A stretch of DNA of 23,992 bases, taken from the NCBI GenBank assembly GCA_041744375.1, contig JBGTLA010000118.1, forward strand, positions 1 through 23,992, written 5' to 3'. Each line of letters starts with the position of its first letter. Position 1 is the first letter of the stretch. Source of the stretch: JBGTLA01 sp041744375. Lineage in GTDB: Bacteria > Actinomycetota > Acidimicrobiia > Spongiisociales > ZC4RG35. The translations under genes and the position numbers were made by a program. Shown one piece after another: positions 7,556 to 14,887 of this stretch. Under the pieces are notes generated by a model. That model worked only from the letters and a program-made list of their open reading frames with translations. It had not been told where the DNA came from and made no database searches.

Positions 7556-7561
7556 TAGCAT
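7556..7561 (+). promoter_or_regulatory. -10-like element (TAGCAT) before the small membrane protein gene
   Basis: TAGCAT ends 7 bases before GTG 7569, which would place transcription start at or within one or two bases of the start codon. No -35 or Shine-Dalgarno is visible. Confidence 0.35.
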
Positions 7562-7568
7562 CGCCGGT

Positions 7569-7829
7569 GTGACAGATGAGGGTGGGTTCGGTGTCGTCTT
7601 CTTCGAGTACGTCCTTCTTGCCGTGTCCGTGGCCACGGCCGTGATGGTCCGCCTCCGAGCACGACGCTCCCATCCTCCGCTGTCATCGCCTTGGCCGGCC
7701 GTGCTGGTGGCCCAGATGGGCGTCATAGTCGTGGTGTCGATGGTGGTAGGTGCCCGGGTGGCGGCACTGGCGGCGGCGTTGATGGCCGCAACCGTCGTGT
7801 GGTATCAAGCCACGGCCACGTCCGGGTAA
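7569..7829 (+). CDS. small membrane protein of unknown function
   Basis: This is a predicted 86-residue hydrophobic protein with about three membrane segments (roughly 8-27, 43-61 and 63-79) and a short basic loop RLRARRSHPP after the first. I do not recognise the family. I chose GTG 7569 because the protein then starts just before the first membrane helix and a TAGCAT element lies 7 bases upstream; an in-frame start at 7500 would overlap the divergent kinase gene. It stands alone between the two-component system and alr, 148 bp before the latter. The hydrophobic pattern and third-position GC support a real gene, but it is the least certain CDS here together with the lipoprotein. Confidence 0.55.
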   Translation: MTDEGGFGVVFFEYVLLAVSVATAVMVRLRARRSHPPLSSPWPAVLVAQMGVIVVVSMVVGARVAALAAALMAATVVWYQATATSG

Positions 7830-7943
7830 CACGAAGAAGGGTTTCTTTCTCGCGGCCTCGCTCTGCTCTCCGGCCAGGAGCAGAAAGGGGGGCAGTGTTC
7901 GCACCGGGAAAAGAGGGAGGACCGGAAGCAGAACGGTTGTTGC

Positions 7944-7971
7944 TTGTGGGGTGGGGCCTGCGTGGCAAGAT
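7944..7971 (+). promoter_or_regulatory. candidate alr promoter (TTGTGG, 16 bp, CAAGAT)
   Basis: TTGTGG at 7944-7949 and CAAGAT at 7966-7971 are spaced 16 bp. The -10 ends 6 bases before GTG 7978, so the message would start on the GTG itself. No ribosome binding site is present, which fits a leaderless start. Confidence 0.4.
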
Positions 7972-7977
7972 CCTCTG

Positions 7978-9057
7978 GTGAGACCGACCTTCGCCGACAT
8001 CGATCTGTCCGCCATCCGGCATAACGTCGCCGCGCTGGCCGCAGCAGTGGCTCCCGCCACCGTGTGCAGCGTCGTCAAAGCCGACGGCTACGGTCACGGT
8101 GACGTTCCGGTGGCGGAGGCCGCGCTCGAGGCGGGCGCCGACATGGTGGCGGTGGCACTCGTCGAGGAGGGAATACGGCTGCGCGAGGCCGGTATCGATG
8201 CTCCGGTGCTGGTCCTCTCCGAGCCGGACGTGGGTGACGCTGCCGAGATCGTGCACTGGGGACTCACGCCCACGGCCTACCGGCCCGAGTTTCTCTCTGC
8301 ACTGGCATCGGTGGCGGAGGCTGAGCTAGAGGTGCATCTCAAGATCGACACGGGCATGCACCGGGTGGGAGCAGACCCCGCCCTCCTGGCGGACCTCATC
8401 GCCGCGGTTGGATCGGAACGGACCTTGACGGTGGGCGCGATTTGGACCCACTTTGCCGTGGCCGACACAGATGCCGAGTTCACAGATGCCCAGGTGGATG
8501 AATTCCGTCGGGCGGTGGGTGACCGCCCTGTCTCCGTCCACCTCGCCAACACTGCCGGCGCCCTCTTGTTCCCGCACGCTCGCGGCAACATGGTGCGTGT
8601 TGGGCTCGGCACCTACGGCCTCCACCCTTGCGATGCCACCCGGCCGCTGGTGCAGTTGCGTCCGGCCATGCGCCTGGTTTCGGCCGTGGTCCACCGTCAG
8701 CGTCTTCCCCCAGGCTCCCGACCCTCCTACGGCCGGCGACGTGGCTTGCCCGTCGAGTCGACCGTCGTCACCGTTCCGATCGGTTACGCCGACGGTATGC
8801 CCAGGCTGCTCTCGGCCCGCGATGGCGAGGTGCTGATCGGAGGTCGCCGACATCCACTGGCGGGGACGATCACGATGGACCAGATCGTGGTAGACGTCGG
8901 CGACCACCCGGTGGAGTTGGGTGACGAGGTCGTGCTGATCGGGCGCCAAGGTGATGAAGAGATCTCGGCCGACGAGTGGGCGGCCAAGATGGAAACCATC
9001 TCGTATGAGATCGTATGTGACATCGGGCCCCGAGTCCCCCGCAGGTATCGCGGATGA
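7978..9057 (+). CDS. alr: alanine racemase
   Basis: The 359-residue PLP enzyme interconverts L- and D-alanine for peptidoglycan synthesis. The PLP lysine is Lys34 in VVKADGYGHG and the catalytic tyrosine is Tyr270 in VPIGYADGMPR. LKIDTGMHRVG and MVRVGLGTYGLHP also fit the family, and the length is normal. GTG 7978 gives the standard N-terminus RPTFADIDLSAIRHN; an in-frame GTG at 7951 would add nine residues with no family match. Its stop overlaps the next gene by 4 bp (ATGA). It heads the conserved alr-tsaE-tsaB-rimI-tsaD run, here with two genes inserted after it. Confidence 0.96.
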   Translation: MRPTFADIDLSAIRHNVAALAAAVAPATVCSVVKADGYGHGDVPVAEAALEAGADMVAVALVEEGIRLREAGIDAPVLVLSEPDVGDAAEIVHWGLTPTAYRPEFLSALASVAEAELEVHLKIDTGMHRVGADPALLADLIAAVGSERTLTVGAIWTHFAVADTDAEFTDAQVDEFRRAVGDRPVSVHLANTAGALLFPHARGNMVRVGLGTYGLHPCDATRPLVQLRPAMRLVSAVVHRQRLPPGSRPSYGRRRGLPVESTVVTVPIGYADGMPRLLSARDGEVLIGGRRHPLAGTITMDQIVVDVGDHPVELGDEVVLIGRQGDEEISADEWAAKMETISYEIVCDIGPRVPRRYRG

Positions 9058-9938
9058 ACAACACCGTCACGGCCATCGCCGGGATCAAGGTCGGGCACTG
9101 GACCGACTCCGTGGCCAGAACAGGTTGCACCGTGGTCGTTCTCCCCGAGCCGAACTGTGTAACTGCCGAGTTCCGAGGTGCCGCCCCTGGGAGTCGCGAG
9201 GCGGCCCTCTTGGAGCCGGGAATGTCCGTGGAACAGGTCCAGGCGGTGGTGTTCACGGGAGGGTCGGCGTTCGGACTTGCCTCGGCGGACGGGGTGGTGG
9301 CGGCACTGGAGGAAGAGGGACGCGGCCACCCTGCCCTCATGGGACCCGTTCCCATCGTGCCTGCGGCCGTCGTCTACGACCTCATGTCCGGAGATGGATC
9401 GGTCCGGCCGGGACCCGAGCAGGGGGCGGACGCCTACCGGGCTGCATCATCCGATCCCGTGGTGCAAGGCCGGGTCGGGGCAGGAACCGGCACCCGGGTG
9501 GGAGGCTGGCGAGGAATCGAGATGGCCTCGGACGGCGGGGTGGGCTCGTCGGTGGTACACCGGGAACAATTCTCGGTGGGGGCGCTGGCTGTGGTCAACG
9601 CCGTGGGTGACATCTTCACCCTCGAAGGTGTTTCCTTGACCGGCGGAGAACCCATTCCCGGTCCCCCCGCCGCCCATCTCCGAGCCCTCGAGCAGACGAC
9701 GCTGGTGCTGGTCGCCACCGACGCGAGTCTCGACCGACTACAGCTCCGACGTCTGACCGTTCGCGGGCACGACGCGTTGGCGGTCTGCGTTCGTCCTGCC
9801 CACACCAGCCGCGACGGCGACGTCGTGTTCGCCGTTTCCTGCGGATCGGTGGTGGCCGACCCCGACTTGGTGGCCGAGGCGGCGTGGGAGGCGACGGGTC
9901 GAGCTGTTGAGGCGGCCGTTCTCGAATCCCGGGCATAA
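9054..9938 (+). CDS. P1-family (DmpA/S58-type) aminopeptidase-like protein
   Basis: The 294-residue protein belongs to the P1 peptidase family (L-aminopeptidase/D-esterase DmpA, beta-peptidyl aminopeptidases). These fold as Ntn-hydrolases and cut themselves before a serine or threonine that becomes the nucleophile. Family segments are ITAIAGIKVGHW-like at the N-terminus, GCTVVV, VVFTGGSAFGLASADGV, GRVGAGTGTR, and SVGALAVVNAVGD at 174-186, where Ser174 is the likely nucleophile. The physiological substrate is unknown. It overlaps the alr stop by 4 bp; linkage to a D-alanine gene makes a D-amino-acid peptide or ester substrate conceivable, but that is inference. Start is ATG 9054. Confidence 0.88.
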   Translation: MNNTVTAIAGIKVGHWTDSVARTGCTVVVLPEPNCVTAEFRGAAPGSREAALLEPGMSVEQVQAVVFTGGSAFGLASADGVVAALEEEGRGHPALMGPVPIVPAAVVYDLMSGDGSVRPGPEQGADAYRAASSDPVVQGRVGAGTGTRVGGWRGIEMASDGGVGSSVVHREQFSVGALAVVNAVGDIFTLEGVSLTGGEPIPGPPAAHLRALEQTTLVLVATDASLDRLQLRRLTVRGHDALAVCVRPAHTSRDGDVVFAVSCGSVVADPDLVAEAAWEATGRAVEAAVLESRA

Positions 9939-9978
9939 TGAAACCGGCGGGAGAAACAACCGTCGGCCCGTCACGCTC

Positions 9979-10602
9979 ATGACCGAACTCGAAGAACTCC
10001 GAATACAAGCCGAGGCCTGCACGGTGTGCCGACTCTCGGAGACCCGCACGAATGTGGTTTTCGGTGTCGGCTCCCCCGATGCTTCGCTCATGTTCGTGGG
10101 TGAGGCACCCGGGCGGAACGAGGATCTCGAAGGAGAACCGTTCGTGGGAAGGGCCGGCCAGTTGCTCAACCAGCTGCTCGACGAGGTGCAAATCCCGCGC
10201 GACACCGTCTACATAGCCAACGTCCTCAAGTGTCGCCCTCCCAACAACCGGGACCCTCAGCAAGACGAAATCGACGCCTGCAAGGGGTATCTGCGCAGCC
10301 AGATCCAGCTCATACGCCCCCGCGTGGTGGTGACGTTGGGCAACTTCGCCACCAAGCTGTTGCTGCGGACGAGCGACGGGATCACGAGGCTGAGGGGCGC
10401 AGCCTATCCATGGTGGCTCGGGTCCACCCTCATCCCGACGTTCCACCCGGCCGCAGCCCTGCGCGGGGGCGAGCGCGTCACCGACGCCATGCGAGTCGAC
10501 TTCGCCCTCATGCGCCAGACGCTGGATGCGCCACCGCCGGAGGTTCCGAGTGTGGCGGGGGGAGCCGAACCCGAGCCGAAGCAGCCCCGCCTGTGGAGCT
10601 GA
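9979..10602 (+). CDS. family 4 uracil-DNA glycosylase (4Fe-4S)
   Basis: The 207-residue enzyme removes uracil from DNA at the start of base excision repair. All four ligands of the family 4 iron-sulfur cluster are present: Cys14 and Cys17 (ACTVCRL), Cys85 (NVLKCRPPNNRDP) and Cys101. The active-site motif GEAPGRNED (41-49) and the HPAA motif (156-159) are intact. The C-terminal 25 residues are a proline- and glutamate-rich tail without family match. ATG 9979 is chosen because homology starts at ELEELRIQA; the in-frame start at 9907 lies inside the peptidase gene. A CATAAT hexamer at 9934-9939, at the end of the previous gene, may serve as a -10 with a leader of about 33 bases. The end overlaps tsaE by 10 bp. 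Confidence 0.94.
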   Translation: MTELEELRIQAEACTVCRLSETRTNVVFGVGSPDASLMFVGEAPGRNEDLEGEPFVGRAGQLLNQLLDEVQIPRDTVYIANVLKCRPPNNRDPQQDEIDACKGYLRSQIQLIRPRVVVTLGNFATKLLLRTSDGITRLRGAAYPWWLGSTLIPTFHPAAALRGGERVTDAMRVDFALMRQTLDAPPPEVPSVAGGAEPEPKQPRLWS

Positions 10603-11051
10603 GCGTCCACTGCCCCGAGGAGGCCGACACCCTGGCGGCGGCCGGCCGGTTGGCGGCTGAGATCCGACCGGGCGACGTCATCGTGCTCTCCGGGCAACTC
10701 GGCTCGGGCAAGACCCGATTTGCTGCGGGGCTCGCGGCCGGGCTCGGTGTGGAAGAGACGGTGGTGAGCCCCAGTTTCGTTCTCATGCGTGAGTATTCGA
10801 GCGGTTTCCTGCCCTTCGTACATGTCGACGTCTACCGGCTGGGTTCGACGGGCGAGTTCGAGGACCTGGAGGTGTTCGGGCGTTCCGCCGACGGCGTTGC
10901 GCTCATCGAGTGGGGTGACGCCGTAGCAGGCGCGCTCCCCGACGACCACCTCCAGGTCCTCATCGAGGTGGGGGACGACGAATTGCGCACCCTCACCTTC
11001 CGTCCCATGGGCGGGTGGCTTGAAAGAGATCTCTCCCGGGTGGCACGATGA
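10593..11051 (+). CDS. tsaE: tRNA t6A-modification ATPase TsaE
   Basis: The 152-residue P-loop ATPase is needed for N6-threonylcarbamoyladenosine (t6A) formation at position 37 of ANN-decoding tRNAs, where it works with TsaB and TsaD. The Walker A motif is GQLGSGKT (34-41), followed by SPSFVLMREY, FVHVDVYRL and IEWGD, all family marks. The start is GTG 10593, which overlaps the glycosylase gene by 10 bp; family length and the short stretch before the first strand support it. The stop overlaps tsaB by 4 bp. TsaC/Sua5, the enzyme that makes the threonylcarbamoyl-AMP, is not in this window. Confidence 0.95.
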   Translation: MELSVHCPEEADTLAAAGRLAAEIRPGDVIVLSGQLGSGKTRFAAGLAAGLGVEETVVSPSFVLMREYSSGFLPFVHVDVYRLGSTGEFEDLEVFGRSADGVALIEWGDAVAGALPDDHLQVLIEVGDDELRTLTFRPMGGWLERDLSRVAR

Positions 11052-11761
11052 GACTCCTGGCGATCGAGACCTCCACGCCCGGATCCTCGGTGGCGTTGTC
11101 GGAGGGCCGTGACGCCGTCGCCTACGCCGCTCGGGTGGACCGCTTCGGGCACTCCGAGTTCCTCGTTCCTGCCATCGACTTCTGTTTCGACCAGGTCGGC
11201 TGGTCGCCGGGCGATCTCGACGGCATCGTCGTCGACATCGGTCCCGGCCTCTATACGGGCATCCGAGTGGGACTCGCTACTGCCCAGGGGTTGGGGGCAA
11301 CACTCGGCCTTCCGGTGATTCCCGTGTCGGGTCTCGACGCCCTCGCCTTCGATGCCGCCACCGGGCGCCGGACCATCTGGGCTGTGGTCGATGTGCGGCG
11401 GGGAGAGTTCGCCGTCGCTTCCTATCAACCTGTTCCAGGTGGTGTCGTGCGAGAAGGCGCCACGGCCCTCGTCGATGTGCCCCGTCTGCGGGCACTGCTC
11501 GATTCCGATCCCAACGACACACTCGTGGTCGGCGACGTGGCGGCCCTTCCCGAAGGAACGCTGCGCGGTCTCCACCACGTGAAAACGGGTCGGCCCCGTT
11601 ATCCATCCGCTCGGGCGGTGGCCGAGATCGGTTCCGGACGGTTGGAGCGCGACGACATTCCCCATCCCGATGAGGTCCGTCCGCTGTACCTGAGAGACCC
11701 CGACGTCACCATCAACTGGGACAAGATTCACCGCCCTGGGCCCTGGGGGAGGGCTGGATGA
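11048..11761 (+). CDS. tsaB: tRNA t6A-modification protein TsaB
   Basis: The 237-residue ASKHA-fold partner of TsaD is inactive itself but scaffolds the TsaB-TsaD-TsaE complex. The N-terminus MRLLAIETSTPGSSVAL, the FGHSEFLVPAI segment and VVDIGPGLYTGIRVGLATAQGL are diagnostic. The C-terminal PLYLRDPDVTINWD tail matches actinobacterial members. ATG 11048 overlaps the tsaE stop and its own stop overlaps rimI, both as ATGA, so it is the middle of a coupled operon. Confidence 0.95.
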   Translation: MRLLAIETSTPGSSVALSEGRDAVAYAARVDRFGHSEFLVPAIDFCFDQVGWSPGDLDGIVVDIGPGLYTGIRVGLATAQGLGATLGLPVIPVSGLDALAFDAATGRRTIWAVVDVRRGEFAVASYQPVPGGVVREGATALVDVPRLRALLDSDPNDTLVVGDVAALPEGTLRGLHHVKTGRPRYPSARAVAEIGSGRLERDDIPHPDEVRPLYLRDPDVTINWDKIHRPGPWGRAG

Positions 11762-12249
11762 CGACAATCGAACTTGCGCCGTTGACTGGTGACGACGTGG
11801 CTTCCGTGGTCGAGCTCGAGCTCCGCACCTACACGACTCCTTGGGCCGAGAAAGTCTTTCGCGACGAGTTGGCCGCCGACGGTAGGTTCTATCTCAAGGC
11901 GTCCGTCGACGGAGAGCTGGTGGGCTATGGAGGCTTGATGGTGGTGATGCCGGACGCCCACATCACGACAGTCGTCGTCGACTCGGATCATCGAGGCTCA
12001 CGCATCGGCACACGACTGATGCTGGAGCTGACCGAAGAGGCGATTCGTCGCGGGGCCGGCAGTCTCACCTTGGAGGTCCGCATCTCCAACCAGGCGGCCC
12101 AGGCGCTCTACCGTCGCTTCGGGATGGCGCCGGTGGGGCTTCGCAAGCAGTACTACACGGACGAGGATGCGCTGATCATGTGGGTGCACGACATCGATTC
12201 GCCGACCTACGCCGACCGTCTCGCCGACATCCGACAGGATCTGCCGTGA
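11758..12249 (+). CDS. rimI: RimI-type ribosomal-protein-alanine N-acetyltransferase
   Basis: The 163-residue GNAT enzyme acetylates protein N-termini, classically ribosomal protein S18. The acetyl-CoA loop reads DHRGSRIGTRLM, followed by LEVRISNQAAQALYRRFGMAPVGLRKQYY, the RimI signature with the C-terminal tyrosine pair. It lies between tsaB and tsaD, as in Mycobacterium, where RimI and TsaD are separate proteins; in some actinobacteria the two are fused. Both ends overlap neighbouring genes by 4 bp. Confidence 0.93.
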   Translation: MTTIELAPLTGDDVASVVELELRTYTTPWAEKVFRDELAADGRFYLKASVDGELVGYGGLMVVMPDAHITTVVVDSDHRGSRIGTRLMLELTEEAIRRGAGSLTLEVRISNQAAQALYRRFGMAPVGLRKQYYTDEDALIMWVHDIDSPTYADRLADIRQDLP

Positions 12250-13277
12250 AGCCGATGGTTCTCGCTTTCGAAACCTCATGCGATGAGACGGCGGTGGCCG
12301 TCGTGCGAGGTACCGAGGTGTTGTCGAATGTTCTCTCCTCGCAGGTTGATCTCCACTCCCGATTCGGGGGAGTGGTGCCCGAAGTGGCGGCCCGGGCCCA
12401 CGTCGAGGCCATTCGGGCGTTGACCCATGAGGCTCTTCGGTTGGCCGGGGCCCATCCCGATGATCTCGACGGTGTCGCCGCCACGTGCGGCCCGGGGCTC
12501 GTGGGAGCTCTCCTGGTTGGCCACTCCTTTGCAAAGGCGACGGCATGGGCCCGCCGTCTTCCCTTCGTGGGCATCGATCATATGGAGGGCCACCTCATGG
12601 CCCCGCGGCTGGAGTTCGAGCGGTTTCGACCTCCGGCAGTGGCGCTGTTGGCGTCCGGTGGGCACAGTCAGATAGTCCACGTCACCGAGTGGGGAACCTA
12701 CGAGACCCTCGGCTCCACCATCGACGACGCCGCCGGAGAGGCATTCGACAAGCTGGCCCGGGTGATGGGGCTGGGCTTTCCCGGTGGGCCCGCCATCGAC
12801 GCCGCCTCTGAGGGGGGAGACCCGAAGGCCGTGGCCTTCCCCCGCGCCCTCCCTGATCGACCGTACGACTTCTCTTTCTCGGGTCTCAAGACATCGGTCG
12901 TCACCTACCTCGACAAGGCCACCCGCGCCGGTGAGCTTCCCGAACTGATGGACTTCGCCGCTTCGCTTCAGGAGGCGATCGTGGACGTCTTGGTCGACAA
13001 GACATTCCGGGCCGTCGACGACACCGGGGTCGAAGTAGTGTCGGGAGGGGGTGGGGTTCTCGCCAACCGGCGACTTCGTCGCCGTTTCGTCGAGGAGGCC
13101 GACGCCCGGGGTGTCGCCCTCTTTCTTCCCGAACCGGGCCTGTGCACGGACAACGCCGCCATGATCGGGGTCGCCGGGGCCTACTGGCTGTCGCAGGGGA
13201 GGATCACCGATTGGGCCGAGGGGGTCGATTCCGGTCTCGTGCTCGGTGCCCCCGACCATGGCCCGCTCATCCGCTGA
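12246..13277 (+). CDS. tsaD: tRNA threonylcarbamoyladenosine transferase TsaD
   Basis: The 343-residue catalytic protein of t6A synthesis transfers the threonylcarbamoyl group to A37. The iron-binding histidines are His112 and His116 (DHMEGH), and the nucleotide-site motifs ASGGHSQIV and VSGGGGVLANRRL and the late CTDNAAMIGVAG are intact. GTG 12246 overlaps the rimI stop as GTGA, which suggests coupled translation; an ATG three codons later (12255) is a possible alternative and both give VLAFETSCDET. It is the last gene of the run; a 524-bp gene-free stretch follows, whereas in M. tuberculosis groES comes next. Confidence 0.96.
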   Translation: MKPMVLAFETSCDETAVAVVRGTEVLSNVLSSQVDLHSRFGGVVPEVAARAHVEAIRALTHEALRLAGAHPDDLDGVAATCGPGLVGALLVGHSFAKATAWARRLPFVGIDHMEGHLMAPRLEFERFRPPAVALLASGGHSQIVHVTEWGTYETLGSTIDDAAGEAFDKLARVMGLGFPGGPAIDAASEGGDPKAVAFPRALPDRPYDFSFSGLKTSVVTYLDKATRAGELPELMDFAASLQEAIVDVLVDKTFRAVDDTGVEVVSGGGGVLANRRLRRRFVEEADARGVALFLPEPGLCTDNAAMIGVAGAYWLSQGRITDWAEGVDSGLVLGAPDHGPLIR

Positions 13278-13378
13278 ACTCAGGGGACGGGCGGATGGGG
13301 ACGGCTACAGGAACCGGAGCGGCTCTATCCCGCGCGTTCGCTCACTCAGGGCAGGAGCCATGGCTCTGAGGTGGCTGG

Positions 13379-13390
13379 AACCCGGGGTTG
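13379..13390. repeat. third copy of AACCCGGGGTTG
   Basis: The block GGTGGCT-NN-AACCCGGGGTTG at 13370-13390 matches 680-700 at 19 of 21 positions. GCTGGAACCCGGGGTTGG here matches the first copy at 650-665 (GCTGCAACCCGGGGTTGG) at all but one base. All copies lie at or after gene ends. Confidence 0.5.
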
Positions 13391-13401
13391 GGTACCCGCG
13401 A

Positions 13402-13433
13402 ACGAGCCCCGGTGCCTGCAAACCGGGGCTCGT
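13402..13433. terminator. strong hairpin after tsaD, terminator-like without T-run
   Basis: ACGAGCCCCGGT (13402-13413) and ACCGGGGCTCGT (13422-13433) form a perfect 12-bp stem with an 8-base loop. It lies about 125 bp after the tsaD stop. No T-tract follows on either strand, so it could be a factor-assisted terminator, an RNA-stabilising hairpin, or part of a non-coding RNA. Confidence 0.5.
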
Positions 13434-13616
13434 CCCAGTGACGGATACGGCCATCAGCACGGACCCGGGCGGCAGCCCGCCGGCCAAATCCGTGCGGACG
13501 GGCGGAACGTCGAGCCCCCCGAGTGCCTGGTCCGACGTTGGATCGTCCGTCCGATCCATCCACCACATCGACGCCGGCAACCCTGTTTCTGGAGGATGAT
13601 GTTGCGGAATCCCGCA

Positions 13617-13628
13617 GTGACTAGTCAC
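13617..13628. promoter_or_regulatory. perfect 12-bp palindrome GTGACTAGTCAC
   Basis: GTGACTAGTCAC is a perfect palindrome in the gene-free stretch, about 174 bp upstream of mscR. It could be an operator, but the distance is large and no second copy is seen in the window. Confidence 0.3.
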
Positions 13629-13801
13629 CCGATGCCCTGAGTCAGCACGGGCCCGCTCCACATTCAGAGGGCGGGCCGAAGGAGCTCGTGCGTTCCAGCC
13701 TCCGCCAACCACAACAGCTGGTGTCGAGGCAGCACATGGCTCACCTATCTGTGTGTCCTCTCAATACAGTGGCCGGACGCGAGGCGAGGAGATGAGAGCC
13801 G

Positions 13802-14887
13802 ATGTCCCAGGAAGTGCGTGGGGTGGTGGGAACCGCCCCGGGGGAGCCCGTCAGGATCGAGACCATTGTTGTGCCGGAACCCGGTCTGGGCGAGGTGGTG
13901 GTGGAGGTGCAGGCCTGCGGGGTGTGCCACACCGACCTCCACTATCGCCAGGGGGCCATCAACGACGATTTCCCGTTCTTGTTGGGACATGAGGCTGCGG
14001 GCGTCGTCGAGGCGGTGGGAGACGGTGTGGCCGAGGTGAGCCCCGGCGACTTCGTCATTCTCAACTGGAGGGCTGTGTGCGGGCAATGCCGGGCCTGTCA
14101 GAAGGGGCGCCCGTGGTACTGCTTCGCCACCCACAACGCCTCACAGAAGATGACACTCAGCGATGGGACCGAACTCTCCCCGGCGCTGGGTATCGGTGCC
14201 TTCGTGGAAAAGACCCTGGTCGCCGCCGGACAGTGCACCAAGGTGGACGCCGAAGTGCGGCCCGAGGTCGCCGGGCTCCTGGGATGCGGCGTCATGGCCG
14301 GAATCGGAGCAGCGGTCAACACCGGAGGAGTGGGGCGGGGTGACTCGGTGGCCGTCTTCGGCTGCGGCGGCGTCGGAAACGCTGCCATCGAGGGCTCGCG
14401 CCTCGCCGGAGCCACGACGATCATCGCCGTTGACATCGATGGGCGGAAGCTCGAGCTCGCACGGGGCTTCGGGGCGACCCACACCATCGACAGCTCCAAG
14501 ACAGATCCGGTGGAGGAGATTCGCCGACTGACCGGCGGCAACGGTGTCGATGTGGCTATCGAGGCGGTCGGCCTTCCCCAGACCTACGAACAGGCCTTCT
14601 ATGCGCGGGATCTCGCCGGCACCGTGGTGTTGGTCGGTGTCCCGTCGCCCACGATGACCGTCGACCTGCCCTTGCTCGAGGTCTTCGGAAGGGGCGGGTC
14701 CCTGAAGAGTTCCTGGTACGGGGACTGCCTGCCCAGTCGCGACTTCCCGATGCTGGTCGACCTCTACCTCCAGGGACGACTCAATCTAGACGGATTCGTA
14801 TCGGAGACGATTGCACTCGACGAGGTGGAAGAGGCGTTCCACAAAATGGAGCGGGGCGAGGTGCTTCGTTCGGTGGTGATCCTGTGA
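13802..14887 (+). CDS. mscR: S-(hydroxymethyl)mycothiol dehydrogenase (mycothiol-dependent formaldehyde dehydrogenase)
   Basis: The 361-residue zinc alcohol dehydrogenase oxidises the adduct of formaldehyde and mycothiol with NAD, detoxifying formaldehyde; it may also act on S-nitrosomycothiol. Catalytic zinc ligands Cys42 and His63 and structural zinc ligands Cys93, Cys96, Cys99 and Cys107 are present, followed by a Rossmann site VFGCGGVGNAA. Length and segments such as FVILNWRAVCGQCRAC, QKMTLSDGTEL and LKSSWYGDCLP closely match M. tuberculosis Rv2259 as I recall it. ATG 13802 follows GAGGAG at 13786-13791 with a rather long 10-base spacing; TACAGT at 13765-13770 is a possible -10. Its stop overlaps the next gene as GTGA. 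Confidence 0.93.
   Translation: MSQEVRGVVGTAPGEPVRIETIVVPEPGLGEVVVEVQACGVCHTDLHYRQGAINDDFPFLLGHEAAGVVEAVGDGVAEVSPGDFVILNWRAVCGQCRACQKGRPWYCFATHNASQKMTLSDGTELSPALGIGAFVEKTLVAAGQCTKVDAEVRPEVAGLLGCGVMAGIGAAVNTGGVGRGDSVAVFGCGGVGNAAIEGSRLAGATTIIAVDIDGRKLELARGFGATHTIDSSKTDPVEEIRRLTGGNGVDVAIEAVGLPQTYEQAFYARDLAGTVVLVGVPSPTMTVDLPLLEVFGRGGSLKSSWYGDCLPSRDFPMLVDLYLQGRLNLDGFVSETIALDEVEEAFHKMERGEVLRSVVIL

Larger units (their letters stand above)
13278..13801. other. 524-bp gene-free stretch rich in inverted repeats
   Basis: No open frame here resembles a known protein; the frames on either strand are arginine- and proline-rich shadows. It holds a third copy of the AACCCGGGGTTG repeat (13379-13390), a perfect 12-bp stem hairpin (13402-13433), an inverted repeat GGCCCGC/GCGGGCC near 13650-13677, a 12-bp palindrome (13617-13628), and at its right end the promoter and ribosome binding region of mscR. 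I see no motifs of RNase P RNA, tmRNA, SRP RNA or tRNA. A structured non-coding RNA or a repeat element is possible but unproven. Confidence 0.5.

Noticed and set aside
13246..13712. Open frames on both strands in the tsaD-mscR spacer
   Set aside because: Arginine- and proline-rich composition, no family match, and they run across the hairpin and repeats; treated as non-coding.
13278..13801. RNase P RNA, tmRNA, SRP RNA or a riboswitch in the gene-free stretch
   Set aside because: None of their conserved core motifs was found on either strand by eye.
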